Below are positions 46,271 through 55,442 of a stretch of 64,000 nucleotides of DNA, piece after piece. The stretch comes from GCA-2746605 sp963710615. GTDB taxonomy: Bacteria > Bacteroidota > Ignavibacteria > Ignavibacteriales > Melioribacteraceae. A program made the translations under genes and the position numbers. Below the pieces are notes generated by a model. The model was not told the origin of the DNA and did not search any database. It saw only the letters and a list, made by a program, of their open reading frames with translations. The stretch lies in assembly GCA_963710615.1 (NCBI GenBank), contig CAVQBF010000008.1, positions 434,001 to 498,000 of the forward strand, written 5' to 3'. The stretch's first letter is position 1; every line of letters begins with the position of its first letter.

Positions 46271-46661
46271 GAATTTGAAGCTATTTTATAACAAATGTAA
46301 GAAATATTTTATTGTTTATATAATTAATAGGTGTGGATAATATTTATTGTGACAAAAGACACATATATTCTAGATTTAGAGTCGCAAATAAAAATAGTGA
46401 AATTGTTATAAGAATAAATGATTCAGCGCAAAATTTGGCAAACAAATTACATTTTGTATTTAATTTTCTTCAACTTTTAAAAATTTATAAAGAAATACTA
46501 TTATAAAATACGACTAAAAATTCTGATTGAGAAAAAGTATATTTATGATTACTTTTGAGATCAATTTAATTTCTGATCGTCAATAATTTTTACCGTGGTA
46601 AAATTCCATCCAATTTGCTGATTTATTTTAATTTAATACATAATACAAGGAGAAAAATCCA
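46271..46661. other. Divergent regulatory region (391 bases) between the hybrid kinase and pckA
   Basis: The region is very AT-rich without a reading frame of note. It holds a near-perfect inverted repeat at 46588-46603 and the AAGGAG ribosome site of pckA. It must contain both promoters, but I find no exact promoter box. Confidence 0.5.
46588..46603. promoter_or_regulatory. Inverted repeat (candidate operator) upstream of pckA
   Basis: TTTTACC and GGTAAAA form perfect 7-base arms around a GT centre, 58 bases before the pckA ATG. The size and symmetry suit a dimeric helix-turn-helix regulator such as a LacI- or GntR-type protein. The GC core within AT-rich DNA makes chance less likely than for purely A/T repeats. 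Confidence 0.45.
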
Positions 46662-48266
46662 ATGAGTAACTTAGATTTAACTAAGTATGGAATCATGAGA
46701 ACACCTGAAATATTTCATAATCTTTCATATAATGAACTTTTTGAACATGAAATGAAAGAGGGATTAGAAGGGTATGAGAAAGCTCAATTAACGGAGTTGG
46801 GAGCTGTAAATGTTATGACTGGTGTTTTTACTGGACGTTCCCCTAAAGATAAATATATAGTGATGGATGACAGTACTAGAGATACAATGTGGTGGACGTC
46901 GGAACATGCTGCTAATGATAATAAACCAATTTCTCCTGAAATATGGAAAGATCTAAAAGAAACTGTTGTAACTCAACTTTCTGGGAATCCTCTATATGTT
47001 GTTGATGCCTTTTGTGGAGCAAATGAAGATTCTCGACTTAAAGTCAGATTTATTATGGAAGTTGCTTGGCAAGCTCACTTTGTTACAAACATGTTCATAC
47101 GCCCAACGAAAGAAGAATTAGATAATTATGGTGATCCAGATTTCGTGATTATGAATGGTTCCAAAACATCCAATACTAAATGGCAAGAACATGGACTTAA
47201 TTCTGAAGTGTTTACTGTATTTAACTTAACCGAAAAAATGCAAGTTATTGGTGGTTCATGGTATGGCGGAGAAATGAAAAAAGGTATATTCGCCATGATG
47301 AACTATTACTTACCTTTGAAAGGTATTGCGGCCATGCATTGTTCTGCTAATGTTGGTAATAATGGTGATGTAGCAATATTCTTTGGTTTATCAGGAACCG
47401 GAAAAACAACCCTATCAACTGATCCAAAAAGAAAATTAATTGGTGATGATGAACATGGATGGGATGATGATGGTGTTTTTAACTTTGAAGGCGGCTGTTA
47501 TGCAAAAACAATTAACCTCGATAAAGAATCAGAACCAGATATTTACGCTGCTATTAAAAGAGATGCTTTATTAGAAAATGTTACTGTTGATGAAAATGGT
47601 AAAATAGACTTTGATGACGATTCAGTTACTAAAAACACTCGTGTTTCTTATCCAATTTATCATATTGAAAATATTGTAAAACCGGTTTCGAAAGCTGGGC
47701 ATGCCAGTAAAGTTATATTTTTGACAGCGGATGCTTTTGGTGTTATGCCTCCCGTATCTAAGCTAACTCCGGAACAAACTAAATATCATTTTCTTTCTGG
47801 ATTCACTGCAAAATTAGCGGGAACAGAAAGAGGCGTTACTTCTCCTCAACCAACTTTTTCAGCATGTTTTGGCAAAGCTTTTTTAAGTTTACACCCAACA
47901 AAATATGGTGAAGAATTAGTAAAGAAGATGGAAGCCAATAATTCAACAGCCTATTTAGTAAATACTGGATGGAATGGTACAGGGAAAAGAATTTCGATAA
48001 AAGCCACAAGAGCCATAATTGATGCGATATTGGATGGTTCAATTGAAAAAGCAAAAACTAAAAATATTCCTATATTTAATTTAGAAGTTCCCACTTCTTT
48101 ACATGACGTTGATTCTTCAATTTTAGATCCAAGAGATACTTATGAAGATTCAGCTGAATGGAATAAAAAAGCTAATGAGCTTGCTGAATTATTTATTAAG
48201 AATTTTGAACAGTATGCTGATAATGATGAGGGGAAATCTTTAGTTGCTGCTGGGCCTCAATTATAA
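46662..48266 (+). CDS. pckA: Phosphoenolpyruvate carboxykinase (ATP)
   Basis: The enzyme converts oxaloacetate and ATP to PEP and CO2 for gluconeogenesis, or the reverse in succinate-forming fermenters. The 534-residue product shows FTGRSPKDKYIV, the P-loop FFGLSGTGKTTLS at about 240-252, LIGDDEHGWDDDGVFNFEGGCYAK for metal binding, and FLSGFTAKLAGTE. The length fits the ATP-dependent family. The start has AAGGAG upstream. With fumarate reductase and the methylmalonyl-CoA genes it could work in the carboxylating direction, but the sequence does not show this. Confidence 0.97.
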   Translation: MSNLDLTKYGIMRTPEIFHNLSYNELFEHEMKEGLEGYEKAQLTELGAVNVMTGVFTGRSPKDKYIVMDDSTRDTMWWTSEHAANDNKPISPEIWKDLKETVVTQLSGNPLYVVDAFCGANEDSRLKVRFIMEVAWQAHFVTNMFIRPTKEELDNYGDPDFVIMNGSKTSNTKWQEHGLNSEVFTVFNLTEKMQVIGGSWYGGEMKKGIFAMMNYYLPLKGIAAMHCSANVGNNGDVAIFFGLSGTGKTTLSTDPKRKLIGDDEHGWDDDGVFNFEGGCYAKTINLDKESEPDIYAAIKRDALLENVTVDENGKIDFDDDSVTKNTRVSYPIYHIENIVKPVSKAGHASKVIFLTADAFGVMPPVSKLTPEQTKYHFLSGFTAKLAGTERGVTSPQPTFSACFGKAFLSLHPTKYGEELVKKMEANNSTAYLVNTGWNGTGKRISIKATRAIIDAILDGSIEKAKTKNIPIFNLEVPTSLHDVDSSILDPRDTYEDSAEWNKKANELAELFIKNFEQYADNDEGKSLVAAGPQL

Positions 48267-48289
48267 TTTTGTTTCTTAAAAAACATTTT

Positions 48290-48316
48290 AAGGTGAGTCT
48301 ATGACTCACCTTTTTT
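48290..48316 (+). terminator. Terminator of pckA, overlapping the 3' end of waaA
   Basis: AAGGTGAGT and ACTCACCTT form a perfect 9-bp stem with a five-base loop followed by T6. It lies 23 bases after the pckA stop, and its right part coincides with the last codons and stop of the converging waaA gene. Confidence 0.85.
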
Positions 48317-49588
48317 ATTAATCCTTCCAAACTCATAAAGAATTTTCTCTGTTGCTCCAATATTATTCTGAACATACTTATGAGAAATTTCACCAATTTC
48401 TTTACGTTTTTCTTCGTCAGATAATAATCTTCTAAAATTACGATAGGCTTCATTTTTTGTTTTAATTTCAATTCCACAACCAAGTGTAATCATTTTTAAT
48501 GCTTCCTGGCTGTTCTTATTCCTTGGTCCAAAAATCACAGGGATTCCATAAACTGCTGGTTCTAATACATTATGGACTCCAACTTTAAAACTGCCTCCAA
48601 CATATGCTACATCTGCATAGTAATAAAGGGTAAGTAATATTCCTATCGAATCAACAAGAATTATTTTTTCATCTTTGTAATCGTTTTTAAAAGAAAATCT
48701 AATATTGCTTATATCTCTTAGTGCATATTCTAATTCCTCTAATCTTTTAGTTGTTGGCTCATGTGGGGCAATAATAACTAGAACATCATTGGTATAATTA
48801 AACATTTTTCTAATTGCCGGTAAAATTATTTCGTCATCTGCTTCCCATGTACTTCCTAGAACTAGAATTTTCTTATGCCTTACTATTTCTTCTCTAAATA
48901 GGCTTTTCTTTTTAGCCTCAATACTTTTTTGATGGACTCTATCAAATCTTGTATCACCAACAACCGCCAGTTTCTCATCTGGAATACCAAAATCTTTAAA
49001 ATTTAGTCTGTCTTTTTCTGAAATTGTAAGGATCTTAATAAAGTTATTGAATAAAGCTGAATGAAATTGCTTAGCAATAAACCATTTCCTTTTAGATTTC
49101 TTTTTCATTGTTGCATCAACAATAAAAGAAGGAATTTTATACATACTTAACGCCCAAATAAAATTTGGCCAAAAATCGTAACGCATAAATAATACAGCAG
49201 ATGGTCTAACTAAACTAATAAAACGTTTTGCATTTCTTACGCTATCATAAGGAAGATAAGAAATAATATCAGCATGAGGATATTTAAGTGAATTATTATA
49301 ACCAGAAGGAGAAAAAAAAGTTATAACAATATTTACATCTATATTTTGTTTAATCTTTTCAATTATTGGTTTTGCCTGTTCAAATTCACCCATTGATGAA
49401 GAATGAAACCAGATAGTTTTTTTATTTCTATCTAAATCAGCCTGATTGATTATTAAGTTCTCAAATAACTTTCTTCTACCCTTAATACCCTCTCTTATTT
49501 TTCTATTGAATATACTTAGAATATAAAAAATAATTTTTAGTATTGGTAAAGCAACTATATTATAGAAATAAAACCAAAGTTTATTCAT
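48299..49588 (-). CDS. waaA: 3-deoxy-D-manno-octulosonic acid (Kdo) transferase
   Basis: The enzyme adds Kdo to lipid A precursors at the inner membrane, showing a Gram-negative outer membrane. The 429-residue product has an N-terminal membrane anchor, HSSSMGEFEQAKPIIEKI with the catalytic Glu, and the C-terminal donor-binding half with LVLGSTWEADDEIILPA, AYVGGSFKVGVHNVLEPA and PVIFGPRNKNSQEA. Its ATG overlaps the stop of the heptosyltransferase-type gene as ATGA. Its last codons lie in the pckA terminator. Confidence 0.93.
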   Translation of the reverse strand: MNKLWFYFYNIVALPILKIIFYILSIFNRKIREGIKGRRKLFENLIINQADLDRNKKTIWFHSSSMGEFEQAKPIIEKIKQNIDVNIVITFFSPSGYNNSLKYPHADIISYLPYDSVRNAKRFISLVRPSAVLFMRYDFWPNFIWALSMYKIPSFIVDATMKKKSKRKWFIAKQFHSALFNNFIKILTISEKDRLNFKDFGIPDEKLAVVGDTRFDRVHQKSIEAKKKSLFREEIVRHKKILVLGSTWEADDEIILPAIRKMFNYTNDVLVIIAPHEPTTKRLEELEYALRDISNIRFSFKNDYKDEKIILVDSIGILLTLYYYADVAYVGGSFKVGVHNVLEPAVYGIPVIFGPRNKNSQEALKMITLGCGIEIKTKNEAYRNFRRLLSDEEKRKEIGEISHKYVQNNIGATEKILYEFGRINKKGES

Positions 49589-50577
49589 AGAGTATTTACA
49601 AAATTTAATGTTTCCTTCAGTACAAAGTTTGGATCAATATCTTTTAAACATTTCAAGTGTTTTTTCGGACACTCATCTAATCCAATATGACTGCATGGTC
49701 TGCAAGATAATGAATTATTTTCTAAAACTAAATTTTTTCCTTTGTATGGAGCAAATCCAAACTCCTTAACTGTCGATCCAAATAATCCAATAGTCGGCAC
49801 ACCAACTGCCAAGGCAGTATGCATTAATCCGGAGTCGTTACAAACTACAGCTTTACACTTCTTCATCTCTTCTGCAAGTTTCAGTAAGTTATTATTATTG
49901 GAAAGATCCATTGAGTTTTCAATTTGATCAGAGATTACCGTACAAATGCTTCGATCATCTTTACCACCCAAAAGAATAACCTTAAAGTTATTTTTGTTTA
50001 ACTCTTTCCCTAATTTTATAAAATATTCAGTCGGCCACATTTTAGTTTTATGACGAGAACCCGGACATAGACCAATAAAATTATCATTTTCATTCAATTC
50101 AGTATTCCCAATTGGAGACAAAAACAATTCTAAACCATCATTATCTAGATTAAAATTTGGAATAGCACTAGCATACCTAACCGGAATAGGATCAATCTCA
50201 TTAAATTTATTTATTTTGAATTTTACTAAAAGCATTCTCTTCAGATAGGGTTTTTTATACCTAACAATTTTAGTGGATGTATTTCTAGTTAAAGATCTAC
50301 TTCTAAAATTGTTTTGTAAATCAATAATTAGATCATAGTTAGTATTTTTAATTTTTTTGTTTATTTCTTTTGGATTATAACTACGGTTGATTGTTATAAT
50401 ATTATTTATATGAGGGTTAAGCCTAATTGTATCTTGGTATTCTTCTCGAATAATAAAATCAATATTAAGCTGAGGATACAAATTTTTCAATGTTCTAATT
50501 AAAGGAGTTGTAAGAAGAATATCCCCCAAAGAACTAAGACGAATAATAAGTACTTTTTTAAATTTGGTTAAATTCAC
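49585..50577 (-). CDS. Glycosyltransferase family 9 (heptosyltransferase-type)
   Basis: These enzymes transfer heptose or related sugars to the lipopolysaccharide core. The 330-residue product starts with VLIIRLSSLGDILLTTPLIR, has GLCPGSRHKTKMWPTEYF in the middle and the nucleotide-sugar site CNDSGLMHTALAVGVPTIGLFGST. Four cysteines near the C-terminus (CRPC, DECPKKHLKCLK) are common in this subfamily. The start is GTG at 50577. It is the first gene of a two-gene unit with waaA. Confidence 0.9.
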   Translation of the reverse strand: MNLTKFKKVLIIRLSSLGDILLTTPLIRTLKNLYPQLNIDFIIREEYQDTIRLNPHINNIITINRSYNPKEINKKIKNTNYDLIIDLQNNFRSRSLTRNTSTKIVRYKKPYLKRMLLVKFKINKFNEIDPIPVRYASAIPNFNLDNDGLELFLSPIGNTELNENDNFIGLCPGSRHKTKMWPTEYFIKLGKELNKNNFKVILLGGKDDRSICTVISDQIENSMDLSNNNNLLKLAEEMKKCKAVVCNDSGLMHTALAVGVPTIGLFGSTVKEFGFAPYKGKNLVLENNSLSCRPCSHIGLDECPKKHLKCLKDIDPNFVLKETLNFVNTL

Positions 50578-50699
50578 AAAGAGATAATTTTAGTCTGATC
50601 AAATTTAATGATTTAGCGTTTTGGTTGCTAATGTATTATTGAGTTAATGTTTATTTATGTATATTTTTCAGAACAAAATTAAGAAATAATGGGATTTAT

Positions 50700-50966
50700 A
50701 TGAGTACCTTGCCTCCTTCTAACGTAAAACAATTTCCAGAAGATTCCCTTGAAAAACTAGTTTATACTATGGTAGATTCACTTGAAGAAAATATTCCGCT
50801 AATGAACGATAGGAATAGATTAGCGTTTGCATTGCTTAATTTTTTAAGAGGTCAGGGCGATCCTCCAAATATTACTGTGAGAAATAATAAACTTACACTT
50901 AACAATATCACAAAAGAAAAATTATCAGTACTACTTGATTCAAAACTTGCTGAAATTAAAAAGTAA
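50700..50966 (+). CDS. Small hypothetical protein (88 aa)
   Basis: I do not recognise a family. The soluble product contains LEKLVYTMVDSLEENIPLMNDRNRLAFALLNFL, a probable helical pair, followed by a short beta-like part (ITVRNNKLTLNN) and a last helix. It is the only rightward gene between two leftward units. It converges on the Na/Pi cotransporter gene with 19 bases between stops. Confidence 0.6.
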   Translation: MSTLPPSNVKQFPEDSLEKLVYTMVDSLEENIPLMNDRNRLAFALLNFLRGQGDPPNITVRNNKLTLNNITKEKLSVLLDSKLAEIKK

Positions 50967-50985
50967 TTTTCAATTGCTACAATAA

Positions 50986-53205
50986 TTACTTATTTCTATC
51001 TAAGTGAGAAGGTATATTTTTATCATCACTTATTTCTTTAGCCTTTAATGTTGCTTTCTTATGTCTTTCTCGATTAGTCTCCAGAAATATTCTTGCAATA
51101 TTTGTAGCATTCGAACTTATTCTTTTTAAGAGATCAATCAATTCTAGGTGAATCTGGCTTGTCTCAATTGTTTCCGGCACTTTGTCTCTTAATCTATCAA
51201 AATGTGTACGTCTTAATTCGAGCTCCATTAATCGGTATTTTTTATACTTCTTTTCCATTCGTTTAGCATCTTGCAAATTGACATCTTTCAAAACTTCAAT
51301 TGCCCTGCTTATCTGTTTCATAGAGCGCAAGTGATAATCTTCTATTTCCAATTTACCTTCTGCAGAAAAAGACAGATTTAAGTCCATCCTTTTATTAGCT
51401 AAAGGAACGAGTCTTTTAGAAACCACATCACCAATTTGCTCAAGTTCGGTTAAACAATGCATCATCTGAAAGACTTCATCTGCTCGCTCTTCTTGCAAAC
51501 TTTTCTGGCTGATCTCTGTTAAATACTGAATAGTTTTTATATTTAAATAATTAACTTCAGCTTCTTCTTCTAATATTCTATCAATAACTTCTCTATCATT
51601 ATTCAAAAATGGAACTAAAACTTGTTCAACCATTTTTTGAACTTTATTAGCAACTCTAATAATTTCTGCTTTTGCTAAATTTAGTGCTAAAGCAGGGGTG
51701 GAAATTAAAGATTCTTCTAAATATTTAGTTTTATAAATACTATCTTTTTCTACTTCAGGAACATCAGGTAATACCCATTCAATAAATGTTGCAGCTAATT
51801 TAGTAAATGGCAATAACGTAAAAGTAAGCACAACGTTGAACACTGTATGTGCGTTTGCAATTTGACGTGGAACAACATCAGCTAAATAAGATAATCCGGT
51901 TAAATTTTCATCACCGACCGGGGAAATGGATCGAACCAATTCAGCAAAATATGGAATCCACCATATAAAAATTAAAACCCCGGTAAGTTTGAAAAAAGTA
52001 TGCGCTATGGCAACTCTTTTAGCTTCTCTTTTAGCATTTATACTAGCCAAAAATGCCGTAATAGACGTGCCAATATTTGAACCAAGGATTAATGGAATTG
52101 CTGCTTCTAAAGTAATCAGACCTTGAGTGCCTAAGACAATTAATATACCAGTAAATGCACTACTACTCTGGATGAGTGCTGTAAAAATAGTCCCAACAAC
52201 AATTCCTAAAAATAAATTCTCAAGATTTAATAGTAGATCAATAAATGGCTGATATGTACGTAGTGGGTACATTGAGTCTGACATAATATACATTCCAAAA
52301 AATAAAATGCCGAATCCAAGAATACCCTCACCAATATTTTTTAACTTTTTCGATTTACTTAAAAATAATACTAAAAACCCAATGCCAATTACCAAAAGTG
52401 AGTAATCAGTTAATTTGAATGCAATCAACTGTGCAGTTATAGTTGTGCCTATACCTGACCCTAGAATAATTCCTAATGTTTGAGTAAAAGACATTAGTTG
52501 AGCTTGCACAAAACTTACCAACATTACAGTAGTAGCACTGCTGCTTTGAATTATCATTGTAACAAATGTTCCGACTGCAACTGCTATTAACCTATTGTTG
52601 GTAAGAGTCTCAAGAACTACCCTAAGTTTACCACCTGCAGTTTTCTTCATTCCTTCGCTCATCATTTCCATACCAAAGAGAAATAGAGCAAGACCTCCCA
52701 ATAAGCCAGTTATTAGAAAGAAAACCCAATTAGATTTTCTTGCAAAGGCTTTAAAGTAAACTATATCATTCTTATTTGTTTTAAGTTTAATTCTTGCTGA
52801 AAACTCATAATCGCCATCGACTGAACCAAGAAACACGTAATTTTCTGCATAACCATTTTTATCAGTAAAAACAGTATCCGTCTTAAAAGAAGTGTTTTGG
52901 GATTTTGATGGAATAGAAACTATTCCAAAAACAACAGGGAAATTCTCAACAGGCTTTTGACTGTCGTATAATACTCTTACTTTTAACGGTTTAGCAACTT
53001 TTTCATTAACGGTAGCATAAAACACTGCTGTTGAAAATTCTTCATTATCATTTTGATAAACATTTTGGATTGATATTTTTGAAGAGTCAATTGTTGCAGT
53101 TTTTGTTGAATCTATCTCTTTAGCAAAGAGTGAAGATGTTTTAACAAACAAAAAGAGAATAATTATTGTCGTAAAACTAAAAAATATGTAATTTTTAATT
53201 TTCAT
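50986..53205 (-). CDS. Na/Pi cotransporter family protein with PhoU-like tail and exported N-domain
   Basis: The family moves phosphate with sodium. The 739-residue product has a signal peptide (about residues 1-28), a beta-rich Ig-like domain at about 55-155 (PLKVRVLYDSQKPVENFPVVFG), then eight to ten membrane segments with the twin QSSSA repeats (TMIIQSSSATTVMLV and FTALIQSSSAFTGILI). A PhoU-like helical tail covers about 540-710. The exported N-domain is an addition to the usual NptA layout. It lies 87 bases downstream of fbp in the same direction. Confidence 0.9.
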   Translation of the reverse strand: MKIKNYIFFSFTTIIILFLFVKTSSLFAKEIDSTKTATIDSSKISIQNVYQNDNEEFSTAVFYATVNEKVAKPLKVRVLYDSQKPVENFPVVFGIVSIPSKSQNTSFKTDTVFTDKNGYAENYVFLGSVDGDYEFSARIKLKTNKNDIVYFKAFARKSNWVFFLITGLLGGLALFLFGMEMMSEGMKKTAGGKLRVVLETLTNNRLIAVAVGTFVTMIIQSSSATTVMLVSFVQAQLMSFTQTLGIILGSGIGTTITAQLIAFKLTDYSLLVIGIGFLVLFLSKSKKLKNIGEGILGFGILFFGMYIMSDSMYPLRTYQPFIDLLLNLENLFLGIVVGTIFTALIQSSSAFTGILIVLGTQGLITLEAAIPLILGSNIGTSITAFLASINAKREAKRVAIAHTFFKLTGVLIFIWWIPYFAELVRSISPVGDENLTGLSYLADVVPRQIANAHTVFNVVLTFTLLPFTKLAATFIEWVLPDVPEVEKDSIYKTKYLEESLISTPALALNLAKAEIIRVANKVQKMVEQVLVPFLNNDREVIDRILEEEAEVNYLNIKTIQYLTEISQKSLQEERADEVFQMMHCLTELEQIGDVVSKRLVPLANKRMDLNLSFSAEGKLEIEDYHLRSMKQISRAIEVLKDVNLQDAKRMEKKYKKYRLMELELRRTHFDRLRDKVPETIETSQIHLELIDLLKRISSNATNIARIFLETNRERHKKATLKAKEISDDKNIPSHLDRNK

Positions 53206-53292
53206 TGTACAGAACCAAAATACAAAATGACTCTAGTAATTAATAATCACAAATGAATATAGACCATTTCGGCAAAATCATTTATAATAAAA

Positions 53293-54315
53293 TTAAGTTT
53301 GCTGAAGTTCATCCTCTTTTAGATATTGCTCAACTTTATCAATTGCATCTTTACTTCCAATATAAATTGGAACTCTTTGATGCAAATCTGTTGGTACAAT
53401 TTCCAGAATTCTTTTCGAACCATCAATTGCCCTACCGCCAGCTTGTTCAACAATATATGCCATTGGATTGCATTCATACATTAGTCTTAGTTTACCATTG
53501 GGGTTTCGTTTATCAGCTGGATAAATAAAAATGCCTCCGTAAAGAATATTTCTATGTATGTCTGCCACCATTGAACCAATGTATCTTGAGGAATAGGGTT
53601 CGCGCCCTCTATTATCAGCATCTTGAATATACTTTATATATTTTTTCAATCCATTCCGCCAGTACTTATAGTTTCCTTCATTTATACTATAAATTGCTGC
53701 CTTTGTTGGAACTTGAATTTTATCATGTGAAAGAAGAAATTCTCCAAATGCGGGATCAAGGGTAAAACCATATACTCCATCACCAGCAGTGTAAACAAAA
53801 ATAGTACTGGAACCATATACAATGTATCCTGCAGCAACTTGTTTAGTCCCTGGCTGAAGACAATCCTCTAATGTTCCGGGAGAACCATCATCAGGGGTTA
53901 TTCTTTTATATATCGAAAATATCGTCCCAATACTTACATTTGCATCAATATTCGATGAACCGTCTAAAGGATCGAATAACAGAACATATTTCCCTTTTCT
54001 ATGATGCTCGGGTATGTGAATTATATCTTCCTCTTCTTCAGATGCCATGGCACATAAATGTCCCCCATGATCCATAGCTTTAAAAAGCATATCATGCGCA
54101 AATAAATCTAATTTCTTAACTTTTTCACCGTGAACATTATTATCCCCTGTAAAGCCAATAATATCAGCAAGACCGGCTTTATTAACTTCTAAAGAAATTA
54201 CTTTGGCCGCTAGAGACAACTCATGCAGTAATGCTGATAATTCACCTGTTGCCCCAGGGTGTTTTCTTTCACCTTCATCAATGTGACGTGTTAAGGTCAT
54301 AAAATTAATAGCCAT
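53293..54315 (-). CDS. fbp: Fructose-1,6-bisphosphatase, class I
   Basis: The enzyme hydrolyses fructose 1,6-bisphosphate in gluconeogenesis. The 340-residue product has GDNNVHGEKVKKLD, SEEEEDIIHIPE for metal binding, LLFDPLDGSSNIDANVSIGT, the AMP-site region near the N-terminus, and YGGIFIYPADKRNPNGKLRLMYECNPMAY with the substrate-binding residues. The ATG at 54315 is chosen over the TTG just before it because AGGAG is six bases ahead. It follows the ABC exporter genes by 14 bases or so and fits with pckA in sugar synthesis. Confidence 0.95.
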   Translation of the reverse strand: MAINFMTLTRHIDEGERKHPGATGELSALLHELSLAAKVISLEVNKAGLADIIGFTGDNNVHGEKVKKLDLFAHDMLFKAMDHGGHLCAMASEEEEDIIHIPEHHRKGKYVLLFDPLDGSSNIDANVSIGTIFSIYKRITPDDGSPGTLEDCLQPGTKQVAAGYIVYGSSTIFVYTAGDGVYGFTLDPAFGEFLLSHDKIQVPTKAAIYSINEGNYKYWRNGLKKYIKYIQDADNRGREPYSSRYIGSMVADIHRNILYGGIFIYPADKRNPNGKLRLMYECNPMAYIVEQAGGRAIDGSKRILEIVPTDLHQRVPIYIGSKDAIDKVEQYLKEDELQQT

Positions 54316-54329
54316 CAATTACTCCTAAT

Positions 54330-55442
54330 TTATTGAATTTCAGAAAATTCTTGTTCCTTGTACTGCAATTGATATAATCTATAATATATACCCCGTTTAG
54401 CAAGTAAATCCTGATGTTTACCAACTTCTCTTATTTCGCCTTTATGCATCACAATTATTTTATCTGCATTTTGAATTGTAGATAATCTATGAGCAATAAC
54501 TATGGATGTTCTACCAACTAATAATTTTTCAATTGCCCGCTTAATTAAAATTTCTGTTTCAGTATCGACGCTGGAAGTTGCTTCATCCAAAATTAATATT
54601 TGAGGATCAAATGCTAATGCTCTAGCAAAAGAAATAAGTTGTTTCTGACCAACACTTAAAGTTGCACCTTTTTCTTTAACTTCTTCATTATATTTTTTAG
54701 GTAATTTTTGAATAAATTGATCTGCACCTACAATTTTTGCCGCTTCAATTAATTTATGTTCAGAAATATATTCGGAATTTAATCCTATATTAGATTTTAT
54801 ATCACCTGAAAATAAATATACATCTTGCAACACAACAGATATTTTTTTTCGCAACTCATGTTTATCTAAATCTTTGATGTTTATACCATCAACTCGGATT
54901 TCCCCTTTCTGAATATCATAGAATCTGGTTAAGAGGCTGATAATACTAGTCTTTCCAGCACCGGTTGCTCCTACAATTGCTACAGTTTCTCCTGGATTTA
55001 TACTGAACGAAACATTCTTAAGTACAAACTCATCATCATTATACGCAAAAGATACATCTTTAAAATCAACTTGTCCCTTCAATCTGCCAATCGTAGTAAT
55101 TTCCGCTTGATTTTCAATAATTGTTTTATCATCAAGAACGTCAAATATTCTTTCGGATGCTGCCATTGCAGTCTGCATTATATTATATTTTTCAGAAAGG
55201 TCTCTAATAGGACGGAAAAACATTTCGGTATATTGAATAAAAGCAAACAAAACCCCAATGGTCATTGTCTCTTGAATTACGCTCCCTCCCCCGTACCAAA
55301 TAATTAAAGCAATTGATATTGAACTTAGTATTTCTACTACCGGATAAAAAATTGCATAATAAAAAACAGACCTAATAAGCGCATTACGGTAATCTGAATT
55401 TATGCCTAAAAATTTCTTGAACTCTTCTCTTCTCTTTTCCAA
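54330..55442 (-). CDS. ABC exporter second subunit, C-terminal part with ATPase domain (after a frameshift)
   Basis: This frame carries the second half of the membrane domain and the complete nucleotide-binding domain: Walker A VGATGAGKTSI, Q-loop VLQDVYLF, signature LSVGQKQL (Val in place of the first Gly of LSGGQ), Walker B ILILDEATSSVD with the catalytic Glu, and the His in IAHRLST. The apparent start lies within a purine-rich run and is not a true start. It joins the frame that ends at 55384 by a +1 shift inside 55422-55440. The C-terminus lies close to fbp. Confidence 0.88.
   Translation of the reverse strand: MEKRREEFKKFLGINSDYRNALIRSVFYYAIFYPVVEILSSISIALIIWYGGGSVIQETMTIGVLFAFIQYTEMFFRPIRDLSEKYNIMQTAMAASERIFDVLDDKTIIENQAEITTIGRLKGQVDFKDVSFAYNDDEFVLKNVSFSINPGETVAIVGATGAGKTSIISLLTRFYDIQKGEIRVDGINIKDLDKHELRKKISVVLQDVYLFSGDIKSNIGLNSEYISEHKLIEAAKIVGADQFIQKLPKKYNEEVKEKGATLSVGQKQLISFARALAFDPQILILDEATSSVDTETEILIKRAIEKLLVGRTSIVIAHRLSTIQNADKIIVMHKGEIREVGKHQDLLAKRGIYYRLYQLQYKEQEFSEIQ

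Noticed and set aside
50961..50991. AAGTAATT/AATTACTT inverted repeat between two converging stops
   Set aside because: It is all weak pairs, overlaps both stop codons and has no T-run, so termination there is not supported.
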